Source: Mesorhizobium sp. B2-4-3 (lineage in GTDB: Bacteria; Pseudomonadota; Alphaproteobacteria; Rhizobiales; Rhizobiaceae). From it: DNA of 64,000 nt. The stretch lies in assembly GCF_006442815.1 (NCBI RefSeq), contig NZ_VFVL01000004.1:1-64000 (forward strand). The letters are read 5' to 3'. Of the stretch, positions 1-9,470 are shown piece by piece. The number at the start of each line of letters is the position of its first letter. Within the stretch, counting starts at the first letter, position 1. The notes under the pieces were generated by a model, which was given only the letters and a program-made list of their open reading frames with translations, searched no databases and was not told the DNA's origin. Both the position numbers and the translations under genes were made by a program.

Positions 1-233
1 GTGGCAGGCTTGGGGGTGGCAGGCTGGGGATTGTTTGCCGGCTCCGTCCTCTGGCTGCGGCCTTCGCGCGCCAGTTCATCGGCCGCCGCCGAAATCTGCG
101 CTTCGAGATCCTCCATCGACGCCGCCATATCGAGGCCGCCTTCGTCGCCGTTAAGGTCAAGGTCAAGCGCCTTTTCCAGTTCCGCGGCTACGTCATTCTC
201 GAGAGACTTGGTCGTCGTTGGTTTCTTAGCCAT
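1..233 (-). CDS. Start of a large coiled-coil/kinesin-like hypothetical protein (partial)
   Basis: Only the first 77 or so codons are inside the window; the gene runs off the left edge. The protein begins MAKKPTTTKSLENDVAAEL and continues as a charged, Ala/Glu/Asp-rich helix-prone stretch followed by a Pro/Gln-rich linker. No enzyme motif is visible. In rhizobia a very long coiled-coil protein, sometimes labelled kinesin-like, often begins this way next to an Hpt gene; that identity is recalled from family knowledge and cannot be tested on this fragment. It is divergent from the Hpt gene to its right. Confidence 0.6.
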   Translation of the reverse strand, partial: MAKKPTTTKSLENDVAAELEKALDLDLNGDEGGLDMAASMEDLEAQISAAADELAREGRSQRTEPANNPQPATPKPA

Positions 234-534
234 GCCTTCGCTACCCTGTACTAGCTGCCGCGGGACTTATGATTTTGGCCTGATTCTGGCCCGATTCTGG
301 CTTGTCTATCCCGAGCAGGAGGCTGAAAAATGGACCTTCGTATCGTAATGACACACAGGGGTAAAGAAAACATGCATTCCGGGCGATACGTAAAACTTTA
401 AATATAAGGTTAACGGAGGCGTGATCCGGCTGCCTCGATGACAACATTTTTCCCCTGCAATCGTTAACCCGTTGGCGACCGGAAGCGCCTATTTTCGTGG
501 GCCCGTCTGCCCGCTTGATGGAGTTGCAGTGCGT
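234..534. other. Divergent intergenic region
   Basis: About 300 bases between the divergent coiled-coil and Hpt genes. It is lower in GC than the genes around it, especially at 360-420, which is where promoters for both directions are expected. I see no repeat, RNA gene or convincing small gene. Open frames crossing it on the minus strand are antisense to the Hpt gene. Confidence 0.4.
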
Positions 535-903
535 ATGCGTGGCGAAAGTGGTATTGCGTTTTCCATGCCGGGGGGAGATGCCTCCGGAACGGCCGGAGCC
601 CGACCGGTGGACCTCGGCCATCTGGCGCGCCAGACGATGGGCGACCGTGACCTCGAACGGGAAGTGCTGGCGCTGTTCGTGCACCAGTCGCTGTCCGTCC
701 GCGACCAGATCGCGGATGCCGACGCCAGGCAAAGGGTGCTTCTGGCGCATGGCCTGAAAGGCTCGGCGCGTGGCATCGGCGCCTTTGCGGTGGCCGATTG
801 CGCGGCGATCATCGAAAGCCAGCCGGAAGACGTCCGGGCGCTCAAGAGGCTCGGCACGCTGATCGAGGAAGTGCGCGACTTCATCGCCGGCATCAGCCGG
901 TAG
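535..903 (+). CDS. Hpt (histidine phosphotransfer) domain protein
   Basis: A small cytoplasmic phosphorelay intermediate of about 122 residues. The Hpt signature AHGLKGSARGIG is present, placing the phospho-accepting histidine at about residue 72 from the chosen start, within a run of amphipathic helices that fits the four-helix Hpt fold. There is no kinase or receiver domain, so it should shuttle phosphate between separate partners. The ATG at 535 and a GTG at 529 lie just after a GGAG (521-524); a TTG at 472 would add 21 residues that look unlike Hpt proteins. No partner kinase or regulator is adjacent, although cckA lies 26 kb away. The family assignment is firm and the start is uncertain. 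Confidence 0.8.
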   Translation: MRGESGIAFSMPGGDASGTAGARPVDLGHLARQTMGDRDLEREVLALFVHQSLSVRDQIADADARQRVLLAHGLKGSARGIGAFAVADCAAIIESQPEDVRALKRLGTLIEEVRDFIAGISR

Positions 904-966
904 CTCGACTTTTCTGAAAAACGTCATTTCGTGGCGCTTTCGCGCCGCAGTTGACTTGTCCGGTAG

Positions 967-1321
<355 letters not shown>

Positions 1322-1323
<2 letters not shown>

Positions 1324-1465
1324 GGTGCGCCGATATTCAGGTGATGCCGGCCTGCAAATGGCAGCTTCCTGCGCTTCCGGTGCTCACGTACTTTAAGTAC
1401 GCTCCGCTCCGGTCCTCGGAAGCTACCATTTTCGACTCGGCCTGACCTGAATCTCGACACACCTT
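1322..1465. repeat. 144-nt inverted-repeat element, copy A
   Basis: Starts within the ferredoxin stop codon. The outer arms 1322-1342 and 1445-1465 are complementary at 17 of 21 positions, and inner arms (about 1358-1369 with 1422-1433) also pair, around a central gtactttaagtac. A second copy at 2588-2731 has the same length and about 89% identity by hand count. The structure suggests one long hairpin or cruciform. It is described further in the findings. Confidence 0.85.
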
Positions 1466-1467
1466 AG

Positions 1468-2587
<1,120 letters not shown>

Positions 2588-2589
<2 letters not shown>

Positions 2590-2731
2590 GGTATGTCGAT
2601 ATTCAGGTGATGCCGGCCTGCGAACGGCAGCTCCCTGCGCTTCCGGTGCTCACGTACCTTAAGTACGCTCCGCTCCGGTTCTCGTGAGCCGCCATTCTCG
2701 ACTCGGCCTGACCTGAATCTCAACACACCTC
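2588..2731. repeat. 144-nt inverted-repeat element, copy B
   Basis: Begins in the stop codon of the ferredoxin reductase gene and ends eight bases before the stop codon of the convergent exporter gene. Outer arms are 2588-2608 and 2711-2731. Compared with copy A there are about 16 substitutions and no length change. The terminal pair changes from A-T to G-C on both sides at once, as expected if pairing is maintained. Its position between convergent genes suits a bidirectional transcript end. Confidence 0.85.
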
Positions 2732-2739
2732 GGAGAGAT

Positions 2740-4224
2740 TTATTCCGCAAGCACGGGGGCCGCGTGCTCGTCGTGGCCGCGCAGTTCCTTCTCGGGCATC
2801 AGGGCCAGCGTGATTAGCGCCAGAACGAGCGTTGCTCCGGCGGCGACGAAGATCATCGCGAACGGCAACGCCGATGCCGGTTGGATATGCGTCTGCGAGC
2901 CTTCGGCGGAGAGCGGCAGTCCGTAGCCGAGCGCGACGGCGCCAAGCATGGCGACGCCCAGCGCGCCGCCCAGCGTGCGCAGGAAGGTCAGCACGCCTGT
3001 CGCGACCCCCAGATGCGCGCGATCGACGGCATTCTGGACCGAGACGGTGGCGACCGGGAATGTCGTTCCGCTGCCCAGGCCGATCAGAGTGGTCAGGATT
3101 TCCACCTCGAGCAGCGAGGCGTGTTCCGCAATGGCACTGAGCACGCCGATGCAGACGATGGCCAGGCCGACGCCGATCATGGCGATGCGCTTGTAGTGGA
3201 CGAAGCGCGGGATCGTGCGGCCGCTGAAGGTCGCGCCGGCGACCGTGCCCAGCAAGAGGCCGAGCATCGCGGTGCCGGATTCGCTGACCGAAAGCCCGAC
3301 GACCGATTGCAGATAGACCGGCAGGTAGACCGACGCGCCGATGTTGGCGGCCTGCAGCAGGAACATCGACAGTGTGCCGGCGAGCACGATCGGGTTGCTC
3401 AGGACTTCGAGCGAGATCAGCGGCTCGGCCGCCCTTAGGAGCCTCAGAGCGAAGAAGGCCCAGAATACGACCGAGCAGGCGACCAGCCCAAGGATTTCGC
3501 GGGAGAACCAGGGATAGGCGCTGCCGCCCCAATTGAGCGCCAGGAGCAGCAGCGACGTGGCGACAACCAGCAGCACCGCACCCAGGCCGTCGATGCGGTG
3601 GTTCTTGGCCGCGATCGGCAGCTTCCTCAGCGGGTTGTTGATGATGGCCATGGCCAGGAAGCCGATCGGCAGGTTGATCCAGAAGATCAGCGACCAGTGC
3701 AGATGCTCGGCAAACACGCCGCCGAGCAGCGGGCCGGCGACGCTGGCGACCGCCCAGGTTCCGGCGATCCATGCCGCATAGCGCGCTCGCTCGCGCGGCG
3801 GCACGAGATCGCCGATGACCGTTTGGGCCAGAGCGAAGAGACCGCCGCCGCCGGCGCCTTGGATAGCGCGGCCGATGACCAGCACCAGCATGTTGGGCGC
3901 GAGCGCGCTAACCAGCGACCCGAGCAGGAAGACGAGGATGGCGGCGTAGATGACGGGGCGGCGTCCGTAGACGTCGGAAATCTTGCCGTAGAGCGGCGCC
4001 ATCGCGGTCGCGGTCAAGAGATAGCCGGTGACGATCCACGGCAGATACTCGGCATGGCCGAGCGCGCGCGCGATCGTCGGCAGGGCAGGGGCTACGATGG
4101 TCTGATCAAGGGCTGCCAGCAACATCGACAACAGCACGCCGCCGATGATGGCATTTTTCTCGCTCTCGCTCATCATCGGCGCGGCTTTCGGCGCCATCGC
4201 CTGGTTCTCGACGGTCTGGTCCAT
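2740..4224 (-). CDS. MFS drug exporter, DHA2 (EmrB/QacA) family, 14 TM
   Basis: A 494-residue inner-membrane proton antiporter, the usual length for the 14-helix DHA2 group. Helix 1 contains LLAALDQTIVAPALPTIA, the DHA2 motif with an intramembrane Asp (LDxTIVxxALP). The cytoplasmic loop 2-3 carries the MFS motif GKISDVYGRRP. A GRAIQGAGGGG motif marks helix 4. The last residues are hydrophilic. It is monocistronic, with no membrane-fusion (EmrA) partner nearby, so it probably exports its substrate only to the periplasm. The substrate is unknown. A 20-bp near-palindrome about 120 bases upstream may be its operator. Confidence 0.92.
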   Translation of the reverse strand: MDQTVENQAMAPKAAPMMSESEKNAIIGGVLLSMLLAALDQTIVAPALPTIARALGHAEYLPWIVTGYLLTATAMAPLYGKISDVYGRRPVIYAAILVFLLGSLVSALAPNMLVLVIGRAIQGAGGGGLFALAQTVIGDLVPPRERARYAAWIAGTWAVASVAGPLLGGVFAEHLHWSLIFWINLPIGFLAMAIINNPLRKLPIAAKNHRIDGLGAVLLVVATSLLLLALNWGGSAYPWFSREILGLVACSVVFWAFFALRLLRAAEPLISLEVLSNPIVLAGTLSMFLLQAANIGASVYLPVYLQSVVGLSVSESGTAMLGLLLGTVAGATFSGRTIPRFVHYKRIAMIGVGLAIVCIGVLSAIAEHASLLEVEILTTLIGLGSGTTFPVATVSVQNAVDRAHLGVATGVLTFLRTLGGALGVAMLGAVALGYGLPLSAEGSQTHIQPASALPFAMIFVAAGATLVLALITLALMPEKELRGHDEHAAPVLAE

Positions 4225-4342
4225 GCGTCATTCTTTCAAAGGCTGATGCTCAGTGCGCCAAAACGGCTGCGGCCGACCCGTCGTGCCTGGCGTCTGTCAT
4301 TTCTCTTCACTGTTCGAGGCCCCGAGGGCTGCTTCGAACCCG

Positions 4343-4362
4343 CTATATGTCGTGCGATATAG
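4343..4362. promoter_or_regulatory. Possible operator: AT-rich near-palindrome
   Basis: CTATATGTCGTGCGATATAG has perfect six-base outer arms (CTATAT/ATATAG) around an asymmetric GC-rich centre. It lies about 120 bases upstream of the exporter start. The size and symmetry suit a TetR-, MarR- or PadR-type dimer, but no regulator gene is adjacent. This is inference from shape only. Confidence 0.3.
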
Positions 4363-4448
4363 GCCGATTTCGACCACCGCTCGAAAGTTTTTCCGGTCTG
4401 GCACCATGCTTGGACGAAATTGGCCCGGGATAAGGCTGGCTCCCCAAG

Positions 4449-5069
4449 TCAAGGCGGCGGCAGTTGGCCGGCTCCGACGCGCTCCATGCGGTAGCGCATC
4501 AGCCGAAGGATACGGCTTTCGAAATTGACGCTCTCGACGCGGTCGAAGCGCAACTGGTCTTGATCGTGTCTGGCGAGCTCGGCTGCCTGGATCGCGGCGG
4601 CCCTTGCCTTCGCCTGTTCGCAAGTCTTCTGCCCGGGGGCGGCCTTCAGCGCATCCTCGAGCGCGCGCGCATGGTTCTTGGCGATCTCGACATGGCGCTC
4701 CTCATGCCGCTTGATGTCGGCCGACAGCGTGTCCCAGAACAGCCTGACGTCGGGATCGGCTTTGCGCGGACGCCGCCATTCGGGAAGGATCACCTTGACC
4801 TTCACGGTGACGGCGGCATCGGTGATGCGGCAAGAGTCTGCGCTCTGCGCGTAGCTGATGCGGGTGGTGAAGGCCATCTGCGTGGCGCCTGGATGCCGCG
4901 AGCCGGTGCTCTTCACCTCGGGGCCGTTTCTCGACAGCTGGTTCTGGATATCGTCGAGCGTGCGGCCGCCGACGCTGAAATAGCTGTAGGTCTTGACCAG
5001 ATTGGCCGCGCCCGCCGGCATGGCGGTCAAAGCGAGCATCAGGGCGCAGAGCAGGGATGGGTTCATCAT
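4449..5069 (-). CDS. Secreted DUF922 (predicted Zn-dependent protease-like) protein
   Basis: A 206-residue exported protein. An N-terminal signal peptide of about 21 residues ends at AGA-AN. The core matches the DUF922 family: it contains IKRHEERHVEIAKNHA near residues 118-133, a helix with an HExxH-like zinc motif (HEERH), which is why the family is annotated as predicted secreted Zn-dependent protease. The tail is helical and rich in Ala, Arg and Gln. Protease activity has not been shown by anything visible here. It stands alone, 81 bases from the divergent folP gene. Confidence 0.8.
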   Translation of the reverse strand: MMNPSLLCALMLALTAMPAGAANLVKTYSYFSVGGRTLDDIQNQLSRNGPEVKSTGSRHPGATQMAFTTRISYAQSADSCRITDAAVTVKVKVILPEWRRPRKADPDVRLFWDTLSADIKRHEERHVEIAKNHARALEDALKAAPGQKTCEQAKARAAAIQAAELARHDQDQLRFDRVESVNFESRILRLMRYRMERVGAGQLPPP

Positions 5070-5150
5070 ATTGCCTCTTCACGCACCTTGCTTTAGGGCC
5101 GTCGCCAGCGCAACGGAATTGATTTCGCGCGGATCACGCATGGTTGATGG

Positions 5151-6008
5151 ATGATGACGACAAGGCGATGGCAGTTGGCGCATGGACGCTATCTCGACCT
5201 CGGTCCGAAGGCGGTCGTCGTCGGCATCCTCAACGTGACGCCCGACAGCTTTTCGGACGGCGGCCTGTTCATCGCGCCTGAAGAGGCGCTGGAGCAGGCG
5301 CGCCGCATGGTGAAGGAGGGCGCGGCGATCATCGATGTCGGCGGGGAATCGACCCGGCCGGGTTTTGCCCCGATTACCGCCGAGGAGGAGCAGGCGCGCG
5401 TGTTGCCCGTCATCGCGGCGCTCGCCGCTTCCGGCGACGCGCTGATCTCGATCGACACCTATCGCGAGGACGCCGCGCGGCTTGGCGTCGCCGCCGGCGC
5501 CCATATCGTCAACGACGTCTGGGGGCTGCAGCGCGAGCCGGGCATCGCGCGCGTCGCCGCCGAGACCGGCGCCGGGCTCGTCATCATGCATACCGGGCGC
5601 GAACGGCAGAAGCTGCCCGACGTGATCGAGGACCAGTTCCTGTTCCTGCGCAAGTCGCTCGAGATCGCGCGCGCCGGCAATGTCACCGACAGCCAGATCG
5701 TGCTCGATGCCGGCTTCGGCTTCGCCAAGGAAACGGCGGAGGAAAACCTCGACCTGATGGCGCGATTTTCCGAGCTCCGGGCGCTCGGCTACCCGTTGAT
5801 GGCCGGAACCTCGCGCAAGCGCTTCATCGGTGCCGCGACCGGGCGCGAGCCCGCCGAACGGGCAGCCGGCACGGCTGCCACCAGCGTCATCCTGCGCTTG
5901 AAGGGAGCCGACCTGTTTCGCGTCCACGATGTCGCAATCAACGTGGATGCGCTGGCGGTGACCGATGCTATGCTTCAACGCGAAACCGAGCTTCCTCCCG
6001 GACACTGA
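5151..6008 (+). CDS. folP: Dihydropteroate synthase
   Basis: Condenses p-aminobenzoate with 6-hydroxymethyl-dihydropterin pyrophosphate to give dihydropteroate; this is the sulfonamide target. The 285-residue TIM-barrel protein shows the pterin/pABA signature NVTPDSFSDGG at residues 28-38, DVGGESTRPG at 62-71, and the C-terminal GTSRKRFIG loop from residue 219. All catalytic landmarks are intact. It is the first gene of a compact folate operon, two bases before folB, which in turn overlaps folK. Two adjacent ATG codons occur at 5151 and 5154; the first is used here. Confidence 0.97.
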   Translation: MMTTRRWQLAHGRYLDLGPKAVVVGILNVTPDSFSDGGLFIAPEEALEQARRMVKEGAAIIDVGGESTRPGFAPITAEEEQARVLPVIAALAASGDALISIDTYREDAARLGVAAGAHIVNDVWGLQREPGIARVAAETGAGLVIMHTGRERQKLPDVIEDQFLFLRKSLEIARAGNVTDSQIVLDAGFGFAKETAEENLDLMARFSELRALGYPLMAGTSRKRFIGAATGREPAERAAGTAATSVILRLKGADLFRVHDVAINVDALAVTDAMLQRETELPPGH

Positions 6009-6010
6009 TC

Positions 6011-6370
6011 ATGTACGTCATTCGTATGAAGAACTGCGCCTTCTTCGCCCGCCACGGCGTGCTGGACGAGGAGGAGACGCTTGGCCAGCGTTTCTATGTC
6101 GATGCCGAGCTGACGGTCGAGCCCAGCCGTCCGCTGACGGAGGATTCCATCGAGGATACCGTCAATTACGGCGTCGCTTTCGCGGTCATCGAGAAGATCG
6201 TGACCGGACACCGCCGCTTCCTGATCGAGGCGCTGGCGCTGGAGGTCGGGAAGGCGCTGACGGCGCGGTTCTCTCAGATCAGGAAGGCCGAGATCACCGT
6301 GCGCAAACCGAACGCGCCGGTGCCCGGCGTGCTCGATTATGTCGAGGTGACCGTTGTCTGGCCAGAATAG
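6011..6370 (+). CDS. folB: Dihydroneopterin aldolase
   Basis: Cleaves 7,8-dihydroneopterin to 6-hydroxymethyl-dihydropterin and glycolaldehyde, the step that supplies FolK. The 119-residue protein has the family signature FFARHGVLDEEETLGQRF (residues 11-28), a tyrosine in TVNYG (Y53), and the catalytic lysine in VRKPNAPVPG (K99). Length is normal. It starts two bases after the folP stop and overlaps the folK start by 17 bases, which indicates translational coupling. Confidence 0.96.
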   Translation: MYVIRMKNCAFFARHGVLDEEETLGQRFYVDAELTVEPSRPLTEDSIEDTVNYGVAFAVIEKIVTGHRRFLIEALALEVGKALTARFSQIRKAEITVRKPNAPVPGVLDYVEVTVVWPE

Positions 6371-6866
6371 CGCCGTCTATCTCAGTCTCGGCGGCAATCT
6401 CGGCGAGCCGGCGAAGTCCATGGGCGCGGCATTGCGCATACTGGACGGCGACGCCGCGACGCGCGTCATCGCCGTCTCCTCGCTTTATCGCACGCCGCCC
6501 TGGGGCAAGCTCGACCAGCCCGATTTCCTCAACGCCGCCGCTGCGATCGAGACGGCGCTTTCGCCGCGCGCGCTGCTCGACCTTTGCCTCGACGTCGAGA
6601 GGCGGTTGAAGCGCGTGCGCGAGGAGCGCTGGGGCCCCCGCCTGATCGATATCGACATATTGGTGTTCGGTGACCGCGTGATCCACGAGACCGGGCTCGA
6701 AGTGCCGCATCCGCGCATGCTGGAGCGCGCCTTCGTGCTGGCGCCGCTGGCCGAGATCGCGCCGGGGCTTTCGATCGGCGGCAGGAGCGTGTCGGAAAGG
6801 CTCGGCGCCGTCGATATTTCCGGCATCGAGCGGCTGCCGTCCGGCCGCGAATGGTGGCTGGGCTGA
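6354..6866 (+). CDS. folK: 2-amino-4-hydroxy-6-hydroxymethyldihydropteridine pyrophosphokinase
   Basis: Transfers pyrophosphate from ATP to 6-hydroxymethyl-dihydropterin, making the substrate of FolP. The 170-residue protein shows YLSLGGNLGEP (residues 9-19), SSLYRTPPWG (42-51), the HPPK signature GPRLIDIDILVFGD (94-107), and VPHPRMLERAFVLAPL (117-132). The start is a TTG at 6354 inside the folB reading frame; no in-frame ATG precedes the conserved LSLGGN motif. The operon order folP-folB-folK places three consecutive pathway enzymes together. A short palindromic repeat follows the stop. Confidence 0.95.
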   Translation: MSGQNSAVYLSLGGNLGEPAKSMGAALRILDGDAATRVIAVSSLYRTPPWGKLDQPDFLNAAAAIETALSPRALLDLCLDVERRLKRVREERWGPRLIDIDILVFGDRVIHETGLEVPHPRMLERAFVLAPLAEIAPGLSIGGRSVSERLGAVDISGIERLPSGREWWLG

Positions 6867-6878
6867 TTTTGGATTGTC

Positions 6879-6921
6879 GCAATTCCGGACGGAAAACCGC
6901 TCACACTTTTCCTGGAATTGC
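6879..6921. repeat. 43-nt palindromic repeat (gcaattcc...ggaattgc), copy 1
   Basis: Ends are gcaattcc and ggaattgc, able to pair as an 8-bp stem. It lies just after the folK stop. A 45-nt copy at 39909-39953 is nearly identical, and half-copies occur at about 29661 and 58391. All lie just after a stop codon or in a gap between genes. Confidence 0.8.
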
Positions 6922-6936
6922 TCCAAAGCCGGCTGG

Positions 6937-7485
6937 TCAGCCGGAAAAACCGCCGCCGTCCAAGAATGCCTGCTCCTCGGCCGTCGTCGCGCGACCAAGC
7001 ATGGGGTTGCGATGCGGGAAGCGTCCGAAGCGCCGGATGATCTCCAGATGCTCATCGGCATATTTCAGATAGTCGGGCGCCTTGGCGACCGTTAGCTCGA
7101 CCGACCGTTCCTGATCCGCCAGCAATTCGGAATGCTCGAAGGGCAGATAGAGGAAGACGCGAAGCAATTCTTCCAGCTCCAGGTCCTGACCGGCGGCGAT
7201 TGCCCTGCTGGCGAAGTATCTGGCAAGCGGATCGGTGGCGTACATGTGGCCGGTGCCGCGGAAGCAGTTGCGCGGGAACTGATCGAGCAGGATCATCAGC
7301 GCCAGCGATCCTTCGGCATGCACGCTCCAATCATCGCATTCGCGCCGCGCGGCGGCGTAATGCAGCTCCAGAAAGCGATTGCGGAAATCCGCGTCGAAGG
7401 CGTCGTTCTTCTCGAACCATGCATCCTCGCCGGCATCGCGCCAGAATTGGGTGACCGAAAGCGCCCGCGGATCGAGCTCTGCCAT
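6937..7485 (-). CDS. DUF924 family protein
   Basis: A 182-residue soluble protein of the DUF924 family, which folds as TPR-like helices; its biochemical role is not established. Recognisable family segments are VTQFWRDAG at the N terminus, the central LDQFPRNCFRGTGHMYATDPLAR, and the C-terminal FGRFPHRNPMLGRATTAEE. Length is typical. It is transcribed toward the folate operon (convergent) and begins 10 bases after the stop of the antiporter gene upstream on the same strand, so the two may share a transcript. Confidence 0.9.
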   Translation of the reverse strand: MAELDPRALSVTQFWRDAGEDAWFEKNDAFDADFRNRFLELHYAAARRECDDWSVHAEGSLALMILLDQFPRNCFRGTGHMYATDPLARYFASRAIAAGQDLELEELLRVFLYLPFEHSELLADQERSVELTVAKAPDYLKYADEHLEIIRRFGRFPHRNPMLGRATTAEEQAFLDGGGFSG

Positions 7486-7495
7486 GCGTTGGCCC

Positions 7496-9331
7496 TCAGT
7501 TCTTGGTCTCTGCCTGGTTCAGCACGACGGCCGTTTCCTGGTTCAACGCGCGGCCGGCGCGGCGCGGCTGGGTGAGCGGCGTCGGGATCGGCGTGCCGAT
7601 ATTGCCCTTGAGGAAACGCTGGCCGGCGCGCACGCCCTCGGCCAGTTGCGTCTCGAAGCGCGCTTCGTCGCGGCGCCGCACATCCTCGATGACTTCGGCG
7701 ACTTCTTCCGGATCGACGCCAAGCGCCTCCAGCGCGGAACCGCCGAAGACCAGCGCCGATTCGAAGGTCTCGCGCAGCTGATAGTCGACACCGGCGCGCA
7801 CGAGCTGCAGCGCGGTGCCGCGGTCGAAGGCGCGCGCCAGGATGGTGACCAAAGGGAATTCGGCCTTGATCAGCTGGACGATGCGCACGGCGGCATCCGG
7901 CTTGTCGACGCAGATCAGCACCGCACGGGCCCGCCCGGCACCGGCCGCATGCAGGATGTCAAGCCTCGTGCCGTCGCCGTAATAGACCTTGAAGCCGAAA
8001 TCGGCCGCCGCCTGGATCATCTCCACCTCGTTGTCGATGATCGAGACGTCCATCCCGCGCAGCAGAAGCGGCTGGCTGGCGATCTGGCCGAAGCGGCCGA
8101 AGCCGATGATCAGCACGCTGCCGGTGAGGCCGTCGGCGATGTCGACGCCGTCGAGGGACTGTTCGTCGCGCGGGGTCAGGTAGCGCAGCGCTATGATCGC
8201 CAAGGGCGTCAGCACCATGGAGATGATGACGATGGCGGTCAACGTGGCGTTGGCCTGGCCGTCGATGATGCCGACCGCGGCGGCGGACGAATAGAGCACG
8301 AAGGCGAACTCGCCGCCCTGCGCCATGAAGACGGCGCGTTCGAGCGCCTCGCGGTGGCTGCTCTTCAGAATGCGCGCGACGGCGTAGATGCCGACTGCCT
8401 TCATGACCATGTAGGCGACGACATAGACGGCGACGAGCCGCCAGTTCTGGGCGACGACGCCGAGGTCGAGCGACATGCCGACGGCGAGGAAGAACAGGCC
8501 GAGCAGGATGCCGCGGAACGGCTCGATATCGGCTTCGAGCTGGTGGCGGAAGGTCGATTCCGACAACAGCACGCCGGCGAGGAAGGCGCCCATCGCCATC
8601 GACAGGCCGGAGAGTTGCATGGCCAGGGCCGATCCCAGCACCACCAGCAGCGCGGCGGCGGTCATGACTTCCCGGGCGCGGGCGTCGGCCAGGATGCGGA
8701 AGAGCGGATTGAGCAGGTAACGGCCGGCCACGACCAGCCCGACGATCGCGGCGATGCCGATACCGACTTCGGTCAGCCGTTCCGAAAGACTAGTTTCGGC
8801 GCCGCCGGGCGCGAGAAATGCAATAAGCGCCAGCAGCGGCACGATTGTCAGGTCTTCGAGCAGCAGGATCGAGACGATGCGCTGGCCTTTCGGCGTGGCG
8901 ATCTCGCCGCGCTCCTCGAGCAGCTGCATGACGATCGCCGTCGAGGTCAGCACGAAGCCGGCGCCGGCGACGAAGGACTGCGCGATCGGAAAGCCTCCGG
9001 CCAGTCCGACCAGGGTCAGAAGCACGGCGCAGACGCCAACCTGCAAGGCACCCAGGCCGAAAATCTCGCGACGCAGCCCCCAGAGCCGCGACGGCTGCAT
9101 CTCCAGGCCGATGATGAACAGGAACATGACGACGCCGAGCTCGGCGACATGGAGGATCGCTTCCGATTCTGAAAAGATGCGCAGGCCGAACGGACCGATG
9201 ACCACGCCCGCGGCGAGGTAGCCGAGGATCGAGCCCAGCCCCATGCGTTTGAAGATTGGCACGGCGACGACGCCCGCGGCGAGCAGCGCTACCACCTGCA
9301 CCAGATCGCTGCTTGACGCTTCAGCTGCCAT
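7496..9331 (-). CDS. Kef-type K+/H+ antiporter (CPA2 family) with RCK domain
   Basis: An inner-membrane cation:proton antiporter of 611 residues. The first 380 or so residues are a 12-13 helix Na+/H+ exchanger domain (LGYLAAGVVIGPFGL near the start). A cytoplasmic RCK/TrkA-N domain follows with the nucleotide-binding motif IIGFGRFGQ and an acidic strand end (SIIDNE), expected to bind NAD(H) and gate transport. Early in-frame ATGs exist at 9403 and 9340; the ATG at 9331 is preferred because AAGGA lies eight bases upstream and it leaves a short N-terminal tail before helix 1. No KefF/KefG ancillary subunit is adjacent. Confidence 0.9.
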   Translation of the reverse strand: MAAEASSSDLVQVVALLAAGVVAVPIFKRMGLGSILGYLAAGVVIGPFGLRIFSESEAILHVAELGVVMFLFIIGLEMQPSRLWGLRREIFGLGALQVGVCAVLLTLVGLAGGFPIAQSFVAGAGFVLTSTAIVMQLLEERGEIATPKGQRIVSILLLEDLTIVPLLALIAFLAPGGAETSLSERLTEVGIGIAAIVGLVVAGRYLLNPLFRILADARAREVMTAAALLVVLGSALAMQLSGLSMAMGAFLAGVLLSESTFRHQLEADIEPFRGILLGLFFLAVGMSLDLGVVAQNWRLVAVYVVAYMVMKAVGIYAVARILKSSHREALERAVFMAQGGEFAFVLYSSAAAVGIIDGQANATLTAIVIISMVLTPLAIIALRYLTPRDEQSLDGVDIADGLTGSVLIIGFGRFGQIASQPLLLRGMDVSIIDNEVEMIQAAADFGFKVYYGDGTRLDILHAAGAGRARAVLICVDKPDAAVRIVQLIKAEFPLVTILARAFDRGTALQLVRAGVDYQLRETFESALVFGGSALEALGVDPEEVAEVIEDVRRRDEARFETQLAEGVRAGQRFLKGNIGTPIPTPLTQPRRAGRALNQETAVVLNQAETKN

Positions 9332-9470
9332 GCCTGTCATCCTTGTCTCGATGCACTCCTTGCATGCTGTACGCGTGCGAAGCAAGGGCGGGAGTCCTGC
9401 CATAAAGAGCAGGGTGCCGTTGAAGCGGTCCTTGCTTGCCTGCCGGACGTTTAGTATCTATAATTGTTAG

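Noticed and set aside
241..927. Minus-strand frame of 228 codons
   Set aside because: Antisense to the Hpt gene, which carries an unmistakable motif on the plus strand.
7379..9172. A 597-codon plus-strand frame
   Set aside because: Antisense to the Kef antiporter; composition is extreme in Asp, Arg and Gly.
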